From Liolophura sinensis (Eukaryota > Mollusca > Polyplacophora > Chitonida > Chitonidae): DNA of 64,000 nt. Under the pieces are notes generated by a model. It had not been told where the DNA came from and did no database searches. It saw only the letters and a program-made list of their open reading frames with translations. The stretch lies in contig NC_088306.1 in NCBI RefSeq assembly GCF_032854445.1, positions 14,193,386 to 14,257,385 on the forward strand, written 5' to 3'. Shown piece by piece: positions 42,130 through 54,649 of this stretch. How positions within the stretch are numbered: position 1 is the stretch's first letter; each line of letters starts with the position of its first letter. Made by a program: the position numbers and the translations under genes.

Positions 42130-42203
42130 GCTGGGGGCCTCTATTTTGTTCTGGGGAGGGCCCCAGGGGAGGGTGTGCCAGAACTCCTATTCTGTATACT
42201 ACT
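42130..42203 (-). repeat. Polinton right terminal inverted repeat
   Basis: 74 bp, identical to the reverse complement of 27297-27370. Its last T overlaps the TCAACC target copy (42203-42208). Confidence 0.97.
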
Positions 42204-44450
42204 CAACCTGCTCCTTATCATTTACTGAGTGTAGGTTAGGCGAGGTTTGGTGAGGATTATCCGATATACAGTATACGAGAGGTCAGCCTAGATGCGCAGT
42301 GTATATGATCCGAGCGAAATGTCGTCTAACGTGATACTTATCGTGGACTCTCAATTCCAGGCATCTGGGTTATACACCTCCGTGATGAGATATACATTTC
42401 TGACAGAAGGTACAACACTGTGTATAATGTTATACCACTGTCCTTAGTGCATGGCCCCCGCTGGACAGATTGACTGTTTCATTAACGCCGGGATAATAAC
42501 GCCGGGATAATAACACCGAGATAGTGGGAGGCACATTCTCAAGTTTTTTTCACGTTCTCTCTCTTCCAAAGACAATTTGAATAAACTCAGAAGAACAAAC
42601 AGTTTTCGTGTACAATGTTTAATACTTAATTTTAGCGTTTCCTTTGGCTTTACGGGAAAACATTTTTACAAACCGACTTTTACGAAATGGATCCAAATCC
42701 ATGAACCCAAATAAGGCAAAGTGTTGTCATATATCGATATGCATGTTGTAATATATGGCATATTTTATCATGTTTGATTCTACGACGTAAAATCTTAACT
42801 TCTATATGGAAGAAAAATATTACCTTCCTTTTTTTGAAATTTTCAAACAAGTTGTAGGACACAGTTTTTTAAATGTTTATCTTAAAAGTATAGAGAGTCA
42901 TAATTTGTCCATCAAGCAATATTCACAGGAAAGAGATTGTTCAGTTTATTGGGAGTTTTGTGGTACATCTATTTTGTTTATTTTACTTTATTTTTTATTT
43001 ATTTATTTATTTATTTATTTATTGATTTATTTATTTGGCTTATTCTTAGCTTGAGTTGCAAATCAGCTTATAATTTATTAGAGTCAAATGTTACAGTGCC
43101 ATAATAAAACTAATAATAATAATGACTTGCTTTCAGAAATCTTATGGTGCAGATATATATGACAGGTTAAAGGCATACAAAATTGACTTAAATATGGTTT
43201 CACACGCTTTAAGTTTTTTTTTAATACTCACTTAGTTTTAACATAACACGTTTAAAATGTTTAGGCTGTGTAGTGTAAAAGGTAGGAAGAACTGATGCTC
43301 ATGCTCAACACTGTTTAGATTTTTTTTCTTGCATTTGATTTGTTTTTACATACCCACAGTAATCAATATTTTAGTCACCATATTTGGCATGTTAATGTTA
43401 TTGGTGTGTACAGCATAAATTAGCTTCAAACAGTCACTCATATATTATCAACCAGTCTTGTGAATAACTTTATGTAAATAAAATATTTTATTTTACTCTT
43501 GACATGTGTCACACTTTGGTATTACCTTGGGAGCTATATATCAGATCTGGCTGCCGTTGTATATTTGATGTCAGCTTTAACAGAGCGCTATTTTTTGTAT
43601 ATTCCTCAAGTGATTTGAGTGCCTTCTGTATTCCAAACCAACATATCATTATATAAGAATGTCTATGTCGTCAAGTTTTGCCGGAGACGTTGTTAACGTA
43701 AGGCTCGACGGCCTAGTCTGACTGGTGTCCAGTCCGTCCAGGACTGATTAACGCGTATCCCAGGCGAATATGACGCCAAGGACGGTCACTAAGAAGGAAC
43801 AAACATTTCTGTAGCCGTCCAGATGTATACTGGCGTTCGACTTAAAAAATTCGAGTGAAGTATCAACGATGAATTTATGTATTTATTTATATATTTATTT
43901 AATCGGTGTGTTACGCCGTACTCAAGAATATTTCACTTATACGACGGTGGCCAGAATTATGGTGGGAGGAAACAGGGAAGAGCTCGGGGGGAAAGCCACG
44001 ACCATCCACAGGTTGCTGAAAGACCTTCCCACTTACGGCCAGAGAGTATCACCGATGAACAAGAGGCGGGTATGCCGTTTTCGTGACATTCAAGATGGCG
44101 AGTGAGACACCTTTAGGTTATTATACTACTCTAGGGAACCACATATTGTAGGCTAGTATTTTATCTTGCTCTGTCGGTCAGTTCCAAGTGAATGAGATAC
44201 ATAGTGATAAATCTCTACCTATGTGATCCTATTTTATGAAATACACATAGGCCTATGTATTTTGTAATTACGGATTGTAAAAAGTTAAGTTATTGTATAA
44301 TTTCGTGAAAACGGTCAGACTGGTTTCTCTAATATGTGCTCTTGGCTGCATGTCGACCTGTTTGTGGGAGATGTATAAAATTATCAACGAGTTATTCCCC
44401 CTTAGAAGTTTGGCGCAATCTTTCGAAGTTTTGGGAGAAGAAAAAGTTTG
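42204..44450. repeat. Segmental duplication block B2, right part
   Basis: Colinear with 8489-11800 apart from the missing helicase-relic region (between about 42720 and 42740). Includes 'ggataataacgccgggataa' short repeats at about 42488 and an (ATTT)n tract at 42978-43032. No gene is supported. Confidence 0.85.
43876..44095 (-). repeat. tRNA-derived SINE copy (block B2)
   Basis: Duplicate of the SINE at 11318-11535 at the same relative place, so it moved with the segmental duplication and not by new retroposition. Confidence 0.85.
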
Positions 44451-45764
44451 GCGACTGTGAGAAGTTTTTTGACATTTGTAAGTAGTTGTCTGTTCTGTTT
44501 CACCATTGCTGACCCTTGCAGACATTCCTCTACGGACTATATGTTACAAAGGTGTTCACTATTGTAAAATGGCGAATACCGAGGTGAACGACGCAGCAAC
44601 GTACAACAACAACAACGTATATTTTCCCTAAGCAAAGTTTATGAAGTATATAGCCTGGGTAGATGTTTTAAATTTGCACGATCCATCTTCACTCTGAGAC
44701 CACCATTATAATGTAAAGACCATAGCCAGCATAACTGTTTGAGAATTTTATTTTTTTGAAACCCACTTTTATAATATGGGGTTTAAAAATTTGTACCTAT
44801 AAAGATTCAGAATAATATTTGATATGGTAGGAGTACAAAGTCTACGAGAGTTGTCTCCCCCTGTTACTGTTTGATTCAGGCAGTAATTATTTATGAAGCA
44901 AGGTAAGAAAGGGGACTTTTTCTTCCTAATGGCATGAAACTACATTTATACTGATAAAACTAACTTAGTCTAAACTAAGTTTGTTTTTTGTTTTATACCC
45001 TTGGTCTGGTGTATATGCTAAACCATTTCGTTTTACTTCTGTACACTTCAATATATTTATTTAATATACTTCATTCCAGAAGTATGTACCTATATTTTCA
45101 TATAACCTGAATGTGAAATTAACAATGTGTAGCCTCTTGAAATGTTTTCCACATCAAGGCTGAATTGGTTAGACTTCAGACCAAAATTGTACACAAATAC
45201 ACTCACCAATATGTCTTTGATCAATGACTATCATATGACTTTGATCAGTGACTGTCATATTGATAATATTCATTTACATGATTGACAACAGGTGGAGGAA
45301 ACCCGAGAGAACAGAGTAAACCATCAGCCTTTGTCAAGTAATGCGCCTAAAGCCATGGCTTAAGTATAGTGAGAGCAGAATATGAGGTTGTGAGCCATCC
45401 CATTCCAAGTTCATAAACATGCATGTAGAATAATTGCTGGCAAATTCACTAACATGTGATGGAGCTACCTCTCTTGACAATAATCAAGAATTGGAAGCGT
45501 ATTCCTTTTATCAAAAGCAGTGTGGAATAATATTTCTGTGCAACGATAAATATCACCAGGTAAATTCCAGTGTAAAATGTCTTTGTGGATATTTATTCCT
45601 GATCACCTTTTCAGCTAGTCTGTATTTTCTGACTAGGACTTTCAGCAGATATTGTGATAAACCACAACGGTGTGCTGCGTTTCTAGTCAGAAATTACTCC
45701 ATTAGGAGTGATTAAGAGTTTTTGCCATTGCTAACTTGCCCACTGTGTTCTCTTCTTTAACCTA
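44451..45764. other. Intergenic stretch, no gene seen
   Basis: AT-rich unique sequence upstream of the AUNIP-like gene. It may contain its promoter, but no convincing elements were identified. The ORF at 45434-45715 has no recognisable features. Confidence 0.4.
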
Positions 45765-45945
45765 CTGAAGCACCGGGCCCTCTCAACAATGCATTTGCTG
45801 TGAGTTCAAGTCCAGCTTATGCTGGCTTCCTCTCCAGCCGTAAGTGAGAGAGTCTTCCAGCAACCTACCCTAATGCTGGCCACCGTCGTATAAGTGAAAC
45901 ATTCTTGAGTACGGCGTAAAACACCAATCAAGTAAATAAATACTC
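45765..45945 (+). repeat. tRNA-derived SINE copy, 5'-truncated
   Basis: Shows the B-box-like 'gctgtgagttcaagtccag', body, and tail 'gagtacggcgtaaaacacc' followed by AATAAATA. Confidence 0.85.
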
Positions 45946-46418
45946 AAGCACCTGTAGTCCTTCTCTTCTTGTCTTCTTTTAGGGTGGTAAATTCCTTCTG
46001 AACAATATTTTGATGAACAAAATCTTTGACATCTTTTCTCCATTCATGCTTTCAATTTTACCCATTCACCTGTCATTATCTATACTTTATACTAGCATTC
46101 ATTTTTGTCTTTAAAACTGCATTAGGCAATGTACACTGCTGCGTATAAGTGTTGATCAAGTCAAAGTCATTTTACATTGCTTCAAGCTTGTGTTAAGTGT
46201 AGAATATTTGTTGCTAGTAGCCTGAAAAATATTAATTTCAAATCAGGAAATTTGAAATCTTTTATCATGTTCATATGTACAAACTCTAGCTGTATGTTGT
46301 TGATCTTCAGTCAGTTAAATATGTAAATTACTGACTTTCATTTCACTCTGTATTTCTTCATGTATGTTTTGTAGGTATGACTATTTTGAATAAGTTATGC
46401 TGATGTTATGATGAGCTA

Positions 46419-48094
46419 TGAACCGGGAAGAACCAGCTGATAGCGGTTGGCTGTCAACAAGAAACAAGAGAAAGGTAAATATTACATTTATGATGATTTG
46501 AGTTGATTGATTGATGTTTCATGCCGTACTCAAGAATATTTCACTTATATGACAACAGGCAGCATTATGGCGGGAGGAAACTGGGCAGAGCACGACCATC
46601 CGCAGTTTACTGGCAGACCTTCCTATGTACGGCTGGAGAGGAAGTTAGCACGAGCTGGACTTGAACTTTGACCACATTGATGGGAGGCTTGGGTGGTATG
46701 CTAACTCCATTGGCCATGGAGACGCCCTTTTTATGGTTGAAGTAGAATTTTATTCTTTAACATGCTTGAAATAATATATACAGGGTTGTTGGTGTTGGCT
46801 GTTGTGTGATGGCGGCAAAAAGGCATAGATACTTTTCTAACTGAAATTTAAGTGGTCTTTATTCAGACAACTTCTGTTCTTGGTTGTCTGTGTACATTGT
46901 CCATGTACATAAAAATCTACCACAATAGGTGGGTTTCGATTTTGTGGCGAAAGGTTAAAAAAAAAAGTGTATTATAAGACTGGTCAGAAATGATGAGTAA
47001 CTTTTGTTAACATTAATGTACCAACCACCTGTCTCACTATGTTTCAGAGATAAAAATAACACACCTCTTTCCTTCAGAAACTTATGAAGTTCACAAACGT
47101 TCAGCTCCCAATTCTTTACTTCTTTCGACTACTCAAAATAATTTGTTGTGAAACTTTTTTCAGACACTTGTTTTAAATATTAAATATAAAAAAATTAGTT
47201 CCCTAACATTTTTGATTCGTGGATTCTTATAGTAAGATTTTTTTTCACCTGTAGCAAAGAACCAGCTAACTCGAATCTCCTATTTTTCAACCTTTTTCCA
47301 TGATTGCAATAGCTTATTCAAACATATTTATTCTGATTACACTGATAAAGTTATAATTTTTGTGATATTTTTCTTTTACCGTATATTCAGATCACCACTC
47401 CTGCAGCTAGTGTAAAGAGGAAAAGGTCAGCTGTGGCCCTGTGTCGTCCTCTGGGATGTGGACAACCCTCAGCGTTTTACACTCTCACCCAGAATTCCCC
47501 TCCACCCCCAGAACTCTTTACACGCACCCACCAGACCTCCATCGTCTCATTCTTCAGGGCAGGGAGTACTAAGGGTAATGCTGAAGACGCAAAGGCTGCA
47601 GGTAAATCTTTTGTATAACTGCACATATTGAATAATTACCTCTTCAGGCTGTGCCTGGTTTTCTTCACCCATTTAGCATGATATATTCCTAAATGTTGCA
47701 TAAAGCACCAATGAAATAATAAACTGGAAGACACTCTGAGCATGCAAACCCCCACCTGAGCTAAAATGTTAAAAGTTACCTCCACTGTAATTCTTCAACC
47801 TTTTCCCATGTTTGCAAGGTGTTTATTCAAACATAGTGTGAAAGCAATATTATTTGTTGAGTGATAAAATTATACTTTTTGTGAAGCCCTGGAATTGGTC
47901 AGTCAAACCAATGAAGTTTACTTTCCAAAAGAAAATTGAAAAGGGGCTTAAACTGCACTGAAAGTTGCTCTTTCATATGCGAAAAAGCTATGGAATTAAG
48001 GTACCATAACAGGAGACTCCATGACTGAGTGTTAGCTATGTGTAGCTAGTGCTAAATGTCAGACAGATTGTCTCTAACTCTCAGAAGCTCATTG

Positions 48095-48125
<31 letters not shown>

Positions 48126-49775
48126 CACACACTTCAATTTCCTCTACCTTTAAAGCTGACCATCATCCTCATCATTTAAGTGAAATACTGTTGAGTGCCA
48201 CATTAAACAACAGTGAAATAAAAATGGTAAGATGCAGTAACAGTTTATTCCTAACTCTGTCCAGTTTCTTTCTTGTCTCATGTCTTAACCATTTCCAGTC
48301 ATACGACGACGACGAGTCTTCTCGTATCAGAGAGAGTCCATGACACCAAAGTGCAGCCATCACCAAAGTACTAGTATTATGTCAAAGACCCACCAAACAC
48401 CCCAGCCAATCACATTACACTGACACCGGGCCATCCAGTTCTGTTTCCTTGCTCTAACTTCTCAGTGATGATCGTCAAGCGAGGCAGCAACAAGTACCAC
48501 TTTTACTAACTTTAATATGACCCAACCTGGATTTGATCCTGGGTCTCTAACCATTAGGCCACCAAAGTTGTCCACACACAAGTGATAACCCTGACTACAA
48601 TGTCATAAGTGAAAATGGTTTCTTTGGTCAAAGGCTGAAAAATTCCCAGCCTGTGGCACCATGAGTATGAGCTATCTGCTTGTTATGTAGGTTACTAATT
48701 ACTCTTGATCAGTATATGTCATTCAAGTCACTATGCTCTGAGTAACTGAATGAAAACCATCAGCGTATCTTACAAATCTTCTTACCTCAAACCAAAAACT
48801 TTTTAATATCCCCTCGTACAAAGAGTGATACCACAATTGAACAGTGCCAAAAAATGTCTTGGTGTCTTTGTGTAATTTTTAGATGTCAAGTCTGAAGGTG
48901 ATGAAGAACCAAAAAAAAAATCGATCCAAACCTGATGTGGATCAGGGTAAAAACATGGAACCACTCACTTATCAAACTCGCTCCCCATTACGTCACAGTC
49001 CACGGAAGACAACTCTAGACGGCAAGTAACAGACAGACAAAACAACCAGGTGCAGTTAGGGGAGGAAAACCAACAGCCTGCGAAAGGAGACATCATTATA
49101 GATTGGTATTGCAATTCTAACTCGCCAAGGAAGGGCAGTACTGAGTGTAGTCCTGGCTCATTTTTAGGGTTACCAGGTTACAAGAGCAGGAATAAAGTGA
49201 CTGGCAGCCCAGAAGAAAGTCAGGCGTTTGTTACCCTTGAGCTTGATAGTGATGGAAACTTTGCTGATCTCGCATTATCAAGCCAGAAACGCGCTTGTTC
49301 AGTAAAACCTACTAGTCTTTGTTCCCAGGATTCAGCTGTTCGATATTCGTCATCATATTTGGAAGATCAGGAGCTGTCTGAAATTGCTTCATTTGCAGAA
49401 CTGGATGGCCAGTGGGGTTTAAATGATTCTTGTGTAAGTAAAATTGACACTGCAGTAACAGATAGCGAAGAGCCATTTACGTTTGCTTTCCTGTCACAAG
49501 ATCCCACGCTCAGAACAAGGGTGGTAACTCCCACTGGCATACGACAATCATCCAAGGGAGCTGACTCTGCAAGTGCCAGTGATGATGAGGAATTCACACT
49601 TACGACACAAGGATTAGATAATACAAATGACGACCTAGAATACTCCGACGTGAGTGGATTTGAAGATGAATCACAATGCATACTTGATTCACAAGAGTTG
49701 GAGTTAGAGGAACACTCAATTGAGCCGAATTATTCTGAATTTAAGGAAAGCAATATAAATTCAAACTTTTCATAG
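46419..49775 (+). CDS. AUNIP-like gene, three coding exons (46419-46475, 47392-47602, 48882-49775)
   Basis: Exon 1 encodes a 19-residue start (MNREEPADSGWLSTRNKRK) ending at a GTAAAT donor. Exon 2 follows a clear acceptor (tatattcag) and carries 'QTSIVSFF', a PIP-box pattern for PCNA binding (Q-x-x-I-x-x-F-F), ending in a GTAAAT donor in phase 1. Exon 3 follows 'tttttag' and encodes a serine/acid-rich tail (DDEEFTLTTQG; FAFLSQDPTLRTRVV). The tryptophan motif near the start, the basic patch, the QxxIxxFF motif and the acidic tail resemble Aurora A- and ninein-interacting protein, a DNA-end-resection factor in vertebrates. Assignment is tentative. Exon 3 does not read through cleanly: an A10 run at 48911-48920 and a site near 49026 each need a frame change before the long open part from about 49029, so it is either decayed or mis-sequenced. 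Confidence 0.45.
46505..46725 (-). repeat. tRNA-derived SINE copy in intron 1 of the AUNIP-like gene
   Basis: Reverse-oriented: 'catgccgtactcaagaata', 'gacaacaggcagcattatgg', 'ggagaggaagttagcacg'. The head is incomplete. Confidence 0.8.
47392..47602 (+). other. Exon 2 of the AUNIP-like gene (PIP-box exon)
   Basis: 211 bp between a pyrimidine-AG acceptor and a GTAAAT donor, open throughout in the frame set by exon 1. The PIP-box pattern lies near 47547-47570, with a proline-rich stretch (NSPPPPELF) before it. Confidence 0.65.
48102..48131. repeat. (CA)n microsatellite in intron 2
   Basis: About 15 CA units with one interruption, inside the intron. The surrounding sequence shows no gene. Confidence 0.9.
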
Positions 49776-49949
49776 GATAGCCAAAAGAGGCCAACAAAAA
49801 TTTAGCAGCGTGAGTGATTTGTTAAATTTTGAATTTGCGGTTATAGAATTCCATAGTGTGAATCATAAAACAATGTATTTTGAGTCTGTTTGTATTTGAA
49901 AGCATTTGGATACAAGTTATGTCATCATTTTAAAGTTAGTTTGCATCAT

Positions 49950-50219
49950 TATTTATTTATGTATTTGATTGATGTTTTACCCCGTACTCAAGAAAATTTC
50001 ACTTATACAACGGCAGCCAGCATTATGGTGGGAGAAAACTGGCAGAGCCCGGGGGGGAAACCCACGACCATCCGCAGGTTGCTGACAAACCTTCCCACTT
50101 ACGACCGGAGAGGAGGCCAGCATGAGCTGGACTTGAACTCAGAGAGATCGCATTGGTGAGAGACTCCTGGGTCATTACGCTGTGCCAGCGCGCTAACCAA
50201 CTGAGCCATGGAGACCCCA
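49950..50219 (-). repeat. tRNA-derived SINE, nearly full length
   Basis: Reverse-oriented, from the (ATTT)n tail through 'accccgtactcaagaaaat' to the tRNA-like head (gcgcgctaaccaactgagcc at about 50188-50207), where the A-box complement is clear. Located just downstream of the AUNIP-like gene. Confidence 0.9.
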
Positions 50220-51754
50220 GTTGCATCATTAAATGTGGAAAGTAATTTGATGTTCATCCTATTGGGGCTTACCTCTGTTCAATTTAGTAATGGTTTGTAG
50301 AGACAGCTTGAACAGGACTGAAGATGAACCATTTCTGATAAGGCTTTCGTTTCTATACTTTTATAGGACATGGAATTTTCAAGAATCCCATGTTTATATT
50401 GTTCTTGCAATACATTGTATTGTACATGGATATCTGTCTGTCTCTTTGTCGGTTTGTGCATTTGTTGTGATTTGATTTCTGCAGCAATACAGGCTCTTTT
50501 TTTTGAGGAGGGGAGAACAGTCTTATGCTTTAACTCTGGTCATATTCCTTAAAATGAAGGATCTGACTGCCAGGTATTTTCCGATTTTGATGAAATTTGT
50601 TACAGATTCACACTGTGGCTCCTTGGGTCCTATTGGAGAAGCAGTTGGCTCAGTGTGTAAATCTTGCATTATACTAGTATTTTATAGCATGGGGGTATAT
50701 TTTTTTATTTGTTGTAAAATCAGTTTAGATAGGTCTGGTACTGAAATCTTATTTGCCCTGCATGTATGTGAGCCTTGTGTGTATAAAAAAATAAAAGTGA
50801 AGAGCATTTCATCAGACAGATTTGCATTTTTGTCCAATTTTGATTCTACAGTACTAATCCTTTTCGACTGGTGTTAACAACTGATATACCAGCCCCTTGT
50901 GTCGAACTGACTGGAAGAAATCTACATGTACATGGTATATTAAACTTTGTATAAAGTACATCATAATTGATGGCAGTGGCCCCATTTTGGCTGTGCATGT
51001 ACATGTACTAAATACAGGCCTCGACATAAGATGCGGTCGAACTGGCGGACGTAAATCTCTTAAACGTAAATTCAGATGAACGAATTTTTGATCACCAAGT
51101 CAACTCCAGGGGAACGATAATTTCACGTGTTGGCAAGTACAATGTGCTATCAGAAGGTCGCAAATGGCTAAATTTATTTCACTTTCAGGAAAATCGGCAC
51201 AAACTTTATTCCAGTTTAAATAGAAAAAGAGTCATTATTTTTGTAGATAAGTTTTATATCTAAGCGACGAACATTACTTTATCACTGTGGTTGCAATCTG
51301 ATGCTCTACGAAGTTACTGTCCAGTTTCTACTCTTGAAATGAGCAGGCATCAGGTCATTCCGATGTTGGTGGGGGGGGGGGGGGGGCGAAGGTCTTGGCC
51401 GACTGAGGTAAGTGCTAATCTATCATGTACCTAAACATAAAAGGCAGGTTTTCATGGAAGCAATGTTCAAGATTGTTCTCGAAGCCTTGCTGGCAATTAG
51501 CGCGAAGCAGTGGCTTTCCTCCACCCAGAAAACTGACCCCCATCCTAAAAATGAAAAATTGGTTAATATGGTGTTAAAACAGTGCCTAAAGGCAGGGAAG
51601 CGCTGTAGTTCCAAGGTGTGTACACCTTCATGGAATCAACAAGCCATCACCAAATTACTGGTTTTCGGATTTAAAAAATGTTAGAACGTCATTAACATCA
51701 AGAAGGGCCTTGCAAGCCAACCTTAAAATTTAAACGTGAAGATCTTCTGGCAAC
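50220..51754. other. Non-coding stretch with a G16 homopolymer
   Basis: No supported gene. Several ORFs of about 60-120 codons have no recognisable features. A run of 16 G lies at 51371-51386. Confidence 0.4.
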
Positions 51755-51882
51755 CTGCGGATCGCCATGGGTATCCTCCGGGCTTTGTCCGGTTTCCACC
51801 AACCATAATGCTGGCCACCGTCGTATACGTGAAATATTCATGAGTAAGGCGTGAAACACCAATCAAATACATAAATAAAATG
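51755..51882 (+). repeat. SINE, 3' half
   Basis: Shows 'caacctgcggatcgccatgg', 'ccaccataatgctggcc'-like words, 'gtgaaatattcatgagtaag' and an A-rich tail. Confidence 0.8.
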
Positions 51883-52756
51883 TATTACATTTAGGTTGGC
51901 GAAAGCAATAATAAGTAATTTTAATTTACAAATTTCTTTTGGGTTCCAACACAGCATATATTTGCAGTAAAATCCACACAATCGACGTCCTATAGAAATG
52001 GCTCGCTCTGGGGGCTTGATGAGGTATTATGAGGTAAATAACTGAGGCGATGTTGGGTGACGTCTACTATATACAACAAGGATCACATTGTGTTGTGAGA
52101 ACAGAAGTTCCTGCTATGTGAACAGAACATTTATAAGAATTTGTTAAAATTTCTTTTCTTCTTTCCTCTATCTGTATTTCTGCGTAATGATAAAGTGATT
52201 ACTCCGTTAGCCATTTGCCTCATTTGTTTTCAACAGGTGCGGCGTGAGGATGTTGACAACTGAGGAATTTGGGCCGCGCGAAAATTTCAACAATGTCGTT
52301 TGACTTATTTATTTATGGATTGAGTCATTTGTTTCTGCCAAGGTGGAAGGGTTGCGGACTTGCCTAAATTTTCACAAGACTTCGTAAATCAATTTTTCGT
52401 AGCTTTTCTGGTTAATCACGTCGCTTCTTGGCATTACCCAAATAACGTCATTTACACAGAAAGTTGGAGATTCGATGTACGAAGTTTTGTGAAAGTAGCC
52501 TCTGGGTTGTTTAAGACTACATGTTTCCCGTTGCGAATATTAGACAACTATATGTGTCGGGCACTGTCGTTTCTGATCGGGTTTTACTCTTGATGGTGGG
52601 CTGTAAGAGTCACCTGTTCGCATGGCATGGTGTGCATGCGGTTTATTAAATGTGACAGCACAACATTTAAGTAATTCTACACCAGAGACGTCTAATAAAA
52701 TGCCATGAAAAGTGCTCTATTGCTTTGTTATCAAATTCAGATTAAATCAGTGTTAT

Positions 52757-53030
52757 GGGGTAGCTTCCGTGACCCAGGGGAATAGCACGCCAGCGGGACG
52801 CAAGGATCCAACAGCCTCCCACCAATGCAGTCATTGTGAGCTGAAGACCAGCTCATGCATGCTGGTTTCCTTTCCGACCGTACGTGGGAACGTTTGACGT
52901 CAACTTACAGATTGTCGTGGGTTTCGCCTGGGTTCTGCCCGGTTTCCTCCCACCATAATGCTGTCCGCCATGGTATAAGTGAAATATTATTGAGTACGAC
53001 GTAAATCACCAATTATATAAATAACTAAAA
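52757..53030 (+). repeat. tRNA-derived SINE copy
   Basis: Diverged head, B-box-like 'tgtgagctgaagaccagc', body and tail 'gagtacgacgtaaatcacc'. Confidence 0.8.
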
Positions 53031-54649
53031 TTGCGAAGTATTTTATATATTCATGTAATAATGTTGAGTGAATTGAAAAGCGTTGTACTTCCGCAGTTCG
53101 TACTGAAGTCTTCATTCTTTTGGTTATAACGCTGCACACGCACAATGAGCCACAGATGAAACTTTACATCTATTAAACTGCCAAAATAAACTTCCTGTGG
53201 ACCACTCGACGCAGCCGACACAACCACGGGTGTAGCCACCCACAAAGCTTGACGTAATACCCAGTAAGCCGCAATCAGGGGCTTCCCAATTAAGATATTG
53301 AACGGTGGACTTCCAGCAAAGAGCCTTACAAGGGCGGGGGATTGCTCAGGCTTACCGACACCCTAATGTCGTTGACTTGTGAATTAACACGTTCAAGGTT
53401 AACTGGGGAGCAAATAAACTTTTTTAAATTTTTTCCTAAAACCACCAAATCTGTTTGAGAGACTGTGTGAGTTCATGCAGTGGTCTGGCAACTTTTCTAG
53501 AATAACTCGCTTTCGTCTTGCTCGCACATGTTCTTGTAATTCAGCAAAAGCTATAACCGCAATATTATGTGTTCCTTGACTTTCTGTATGTAAATATATG
53601 AAAGTTTGGTCTGAACGATACCTCAAGGTTAGTGTATCGACTTACATGGAATGCCTATTCGTGGTTTATGAATAGCATTCAAATATCGGACTTGACGCTT
53701 GGATGCCATGCGCATATACCCAACGTCTCCAGACACCGTTCATCCTTATTTCCAAGCCTTGTGTATAGACGTTCGTGTTTGTAATCGCAAGAACTATAGA
53801 CCTAAAGAAGACACCTTGAAGAGTACTGTAATTTGCTCGGTTCTTTTTGTCGGAATGGCTCACTGATTGACCAAAGTTTGATTATATTGCTAAGTTGTCG
53901 TCAACATTTGGACGTCAGCATTTCGACGATCAGGAGAGCAATGAGCGATGTCGCTCAGAAGTAGGCCTTGCGTTTTCAGTGTTTCGTATTGTGTCGACTC
54001 AAGATAAGTAATTTTGATCGTGGCGTAAACATATATAGCGAAGAAAAATCATAAATCACTGAACAAATGCGTGTTCTAAACAGCCTGTTGTGAAAATACC
54101 AGCCAGTGGGAGCTCTGTCATACACACACCACTTAACCCTCTCATCCAGTTGCCAGGGTAGCACGTGACTTAAAACTTGATCACTAGATTTCCCGTCAGC
54201 TCGGCTGTGATCACTGAAAGGCTCGTACACCTGCGAGACTTGGGGAAATCCTCGAAAGTTGTTTACGTGAAATTCTCGTAATGTGGGATTTACTGTAAAT
54301 CCCCGTGCTATACTGATGTCGCGCTTTAAAGGATTTTGTTATGTACAACGTATGGAGCACGACAGCGCCAACATTCCACTGTGTCTCCGACACCGAATCT
54401 CTCGTCGTTAAGTCCTTGAGTGAGGGAAAGGTGGATTGGGGGAGAAATTTAAAGTAGATTTAAATGGGTGAAAACCAAAGTTTGCTGATTTTGACAGTTT
54501 TTAAATACACTGGGTGATTTCAAAGACAGTGTAGGCACCCAGCTTGAAACAATGGTTTTCTATGCCTCTCGATTTTAAGAACCCCCGCTTTTAATTGGAG
54601 TGTGGTTGATGGAATACTCAGTACAGTTTAAAACTTGGGTTTCGTGACC
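53031..54649. other. Intergenic stretch, no gene seen
   Basis: Unique sequence without supported ORFs or repeats. Short ORFs of about 60-85 codons on the minus strand lack recognisable features. Confidence 0.4.

Larger units (their letters stand above)
27297..42203. mobile_element. Maverick/Polinton element, full length, decayed
   Basis: A 14.9-kb element bounded by identical 74-bp terminal inverted repeats starting AGTAGTATAC and flanked by a TCAACC repeat. The last T of the right repeat is shared with the target copy, so the duplication is 5 or 6 bp; Polintons typically give 6. It is visibly GC-richer than its flanks and densely coding on both strands. It encodes the diagnostic set: protein-primed-type polymerase B, retroviral-type integrase, FtsK/A32-like packaging ATPase and a candidate capsid protein, plus accessory virion-type proteins. 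Key genes are interrupted, so the copy is not autonomous. Membership in the Polinton/adintovirus group is well supported by gene content; the subgroup is not resolved here. Confidence 0.96.

Noticed and set aside
27297-42203. Free virus or bacterial contamination in the assembly
   Set aside because: The element is flanked on both sides by paralogous host sequence, with a target duplication and a matching unoccupied site.
50503-50877. 124-codon ORF downstream of the AUNIP-like gene
   Set aside because: No recognisable motif, low-complexity codon use and no splice or conservation support.
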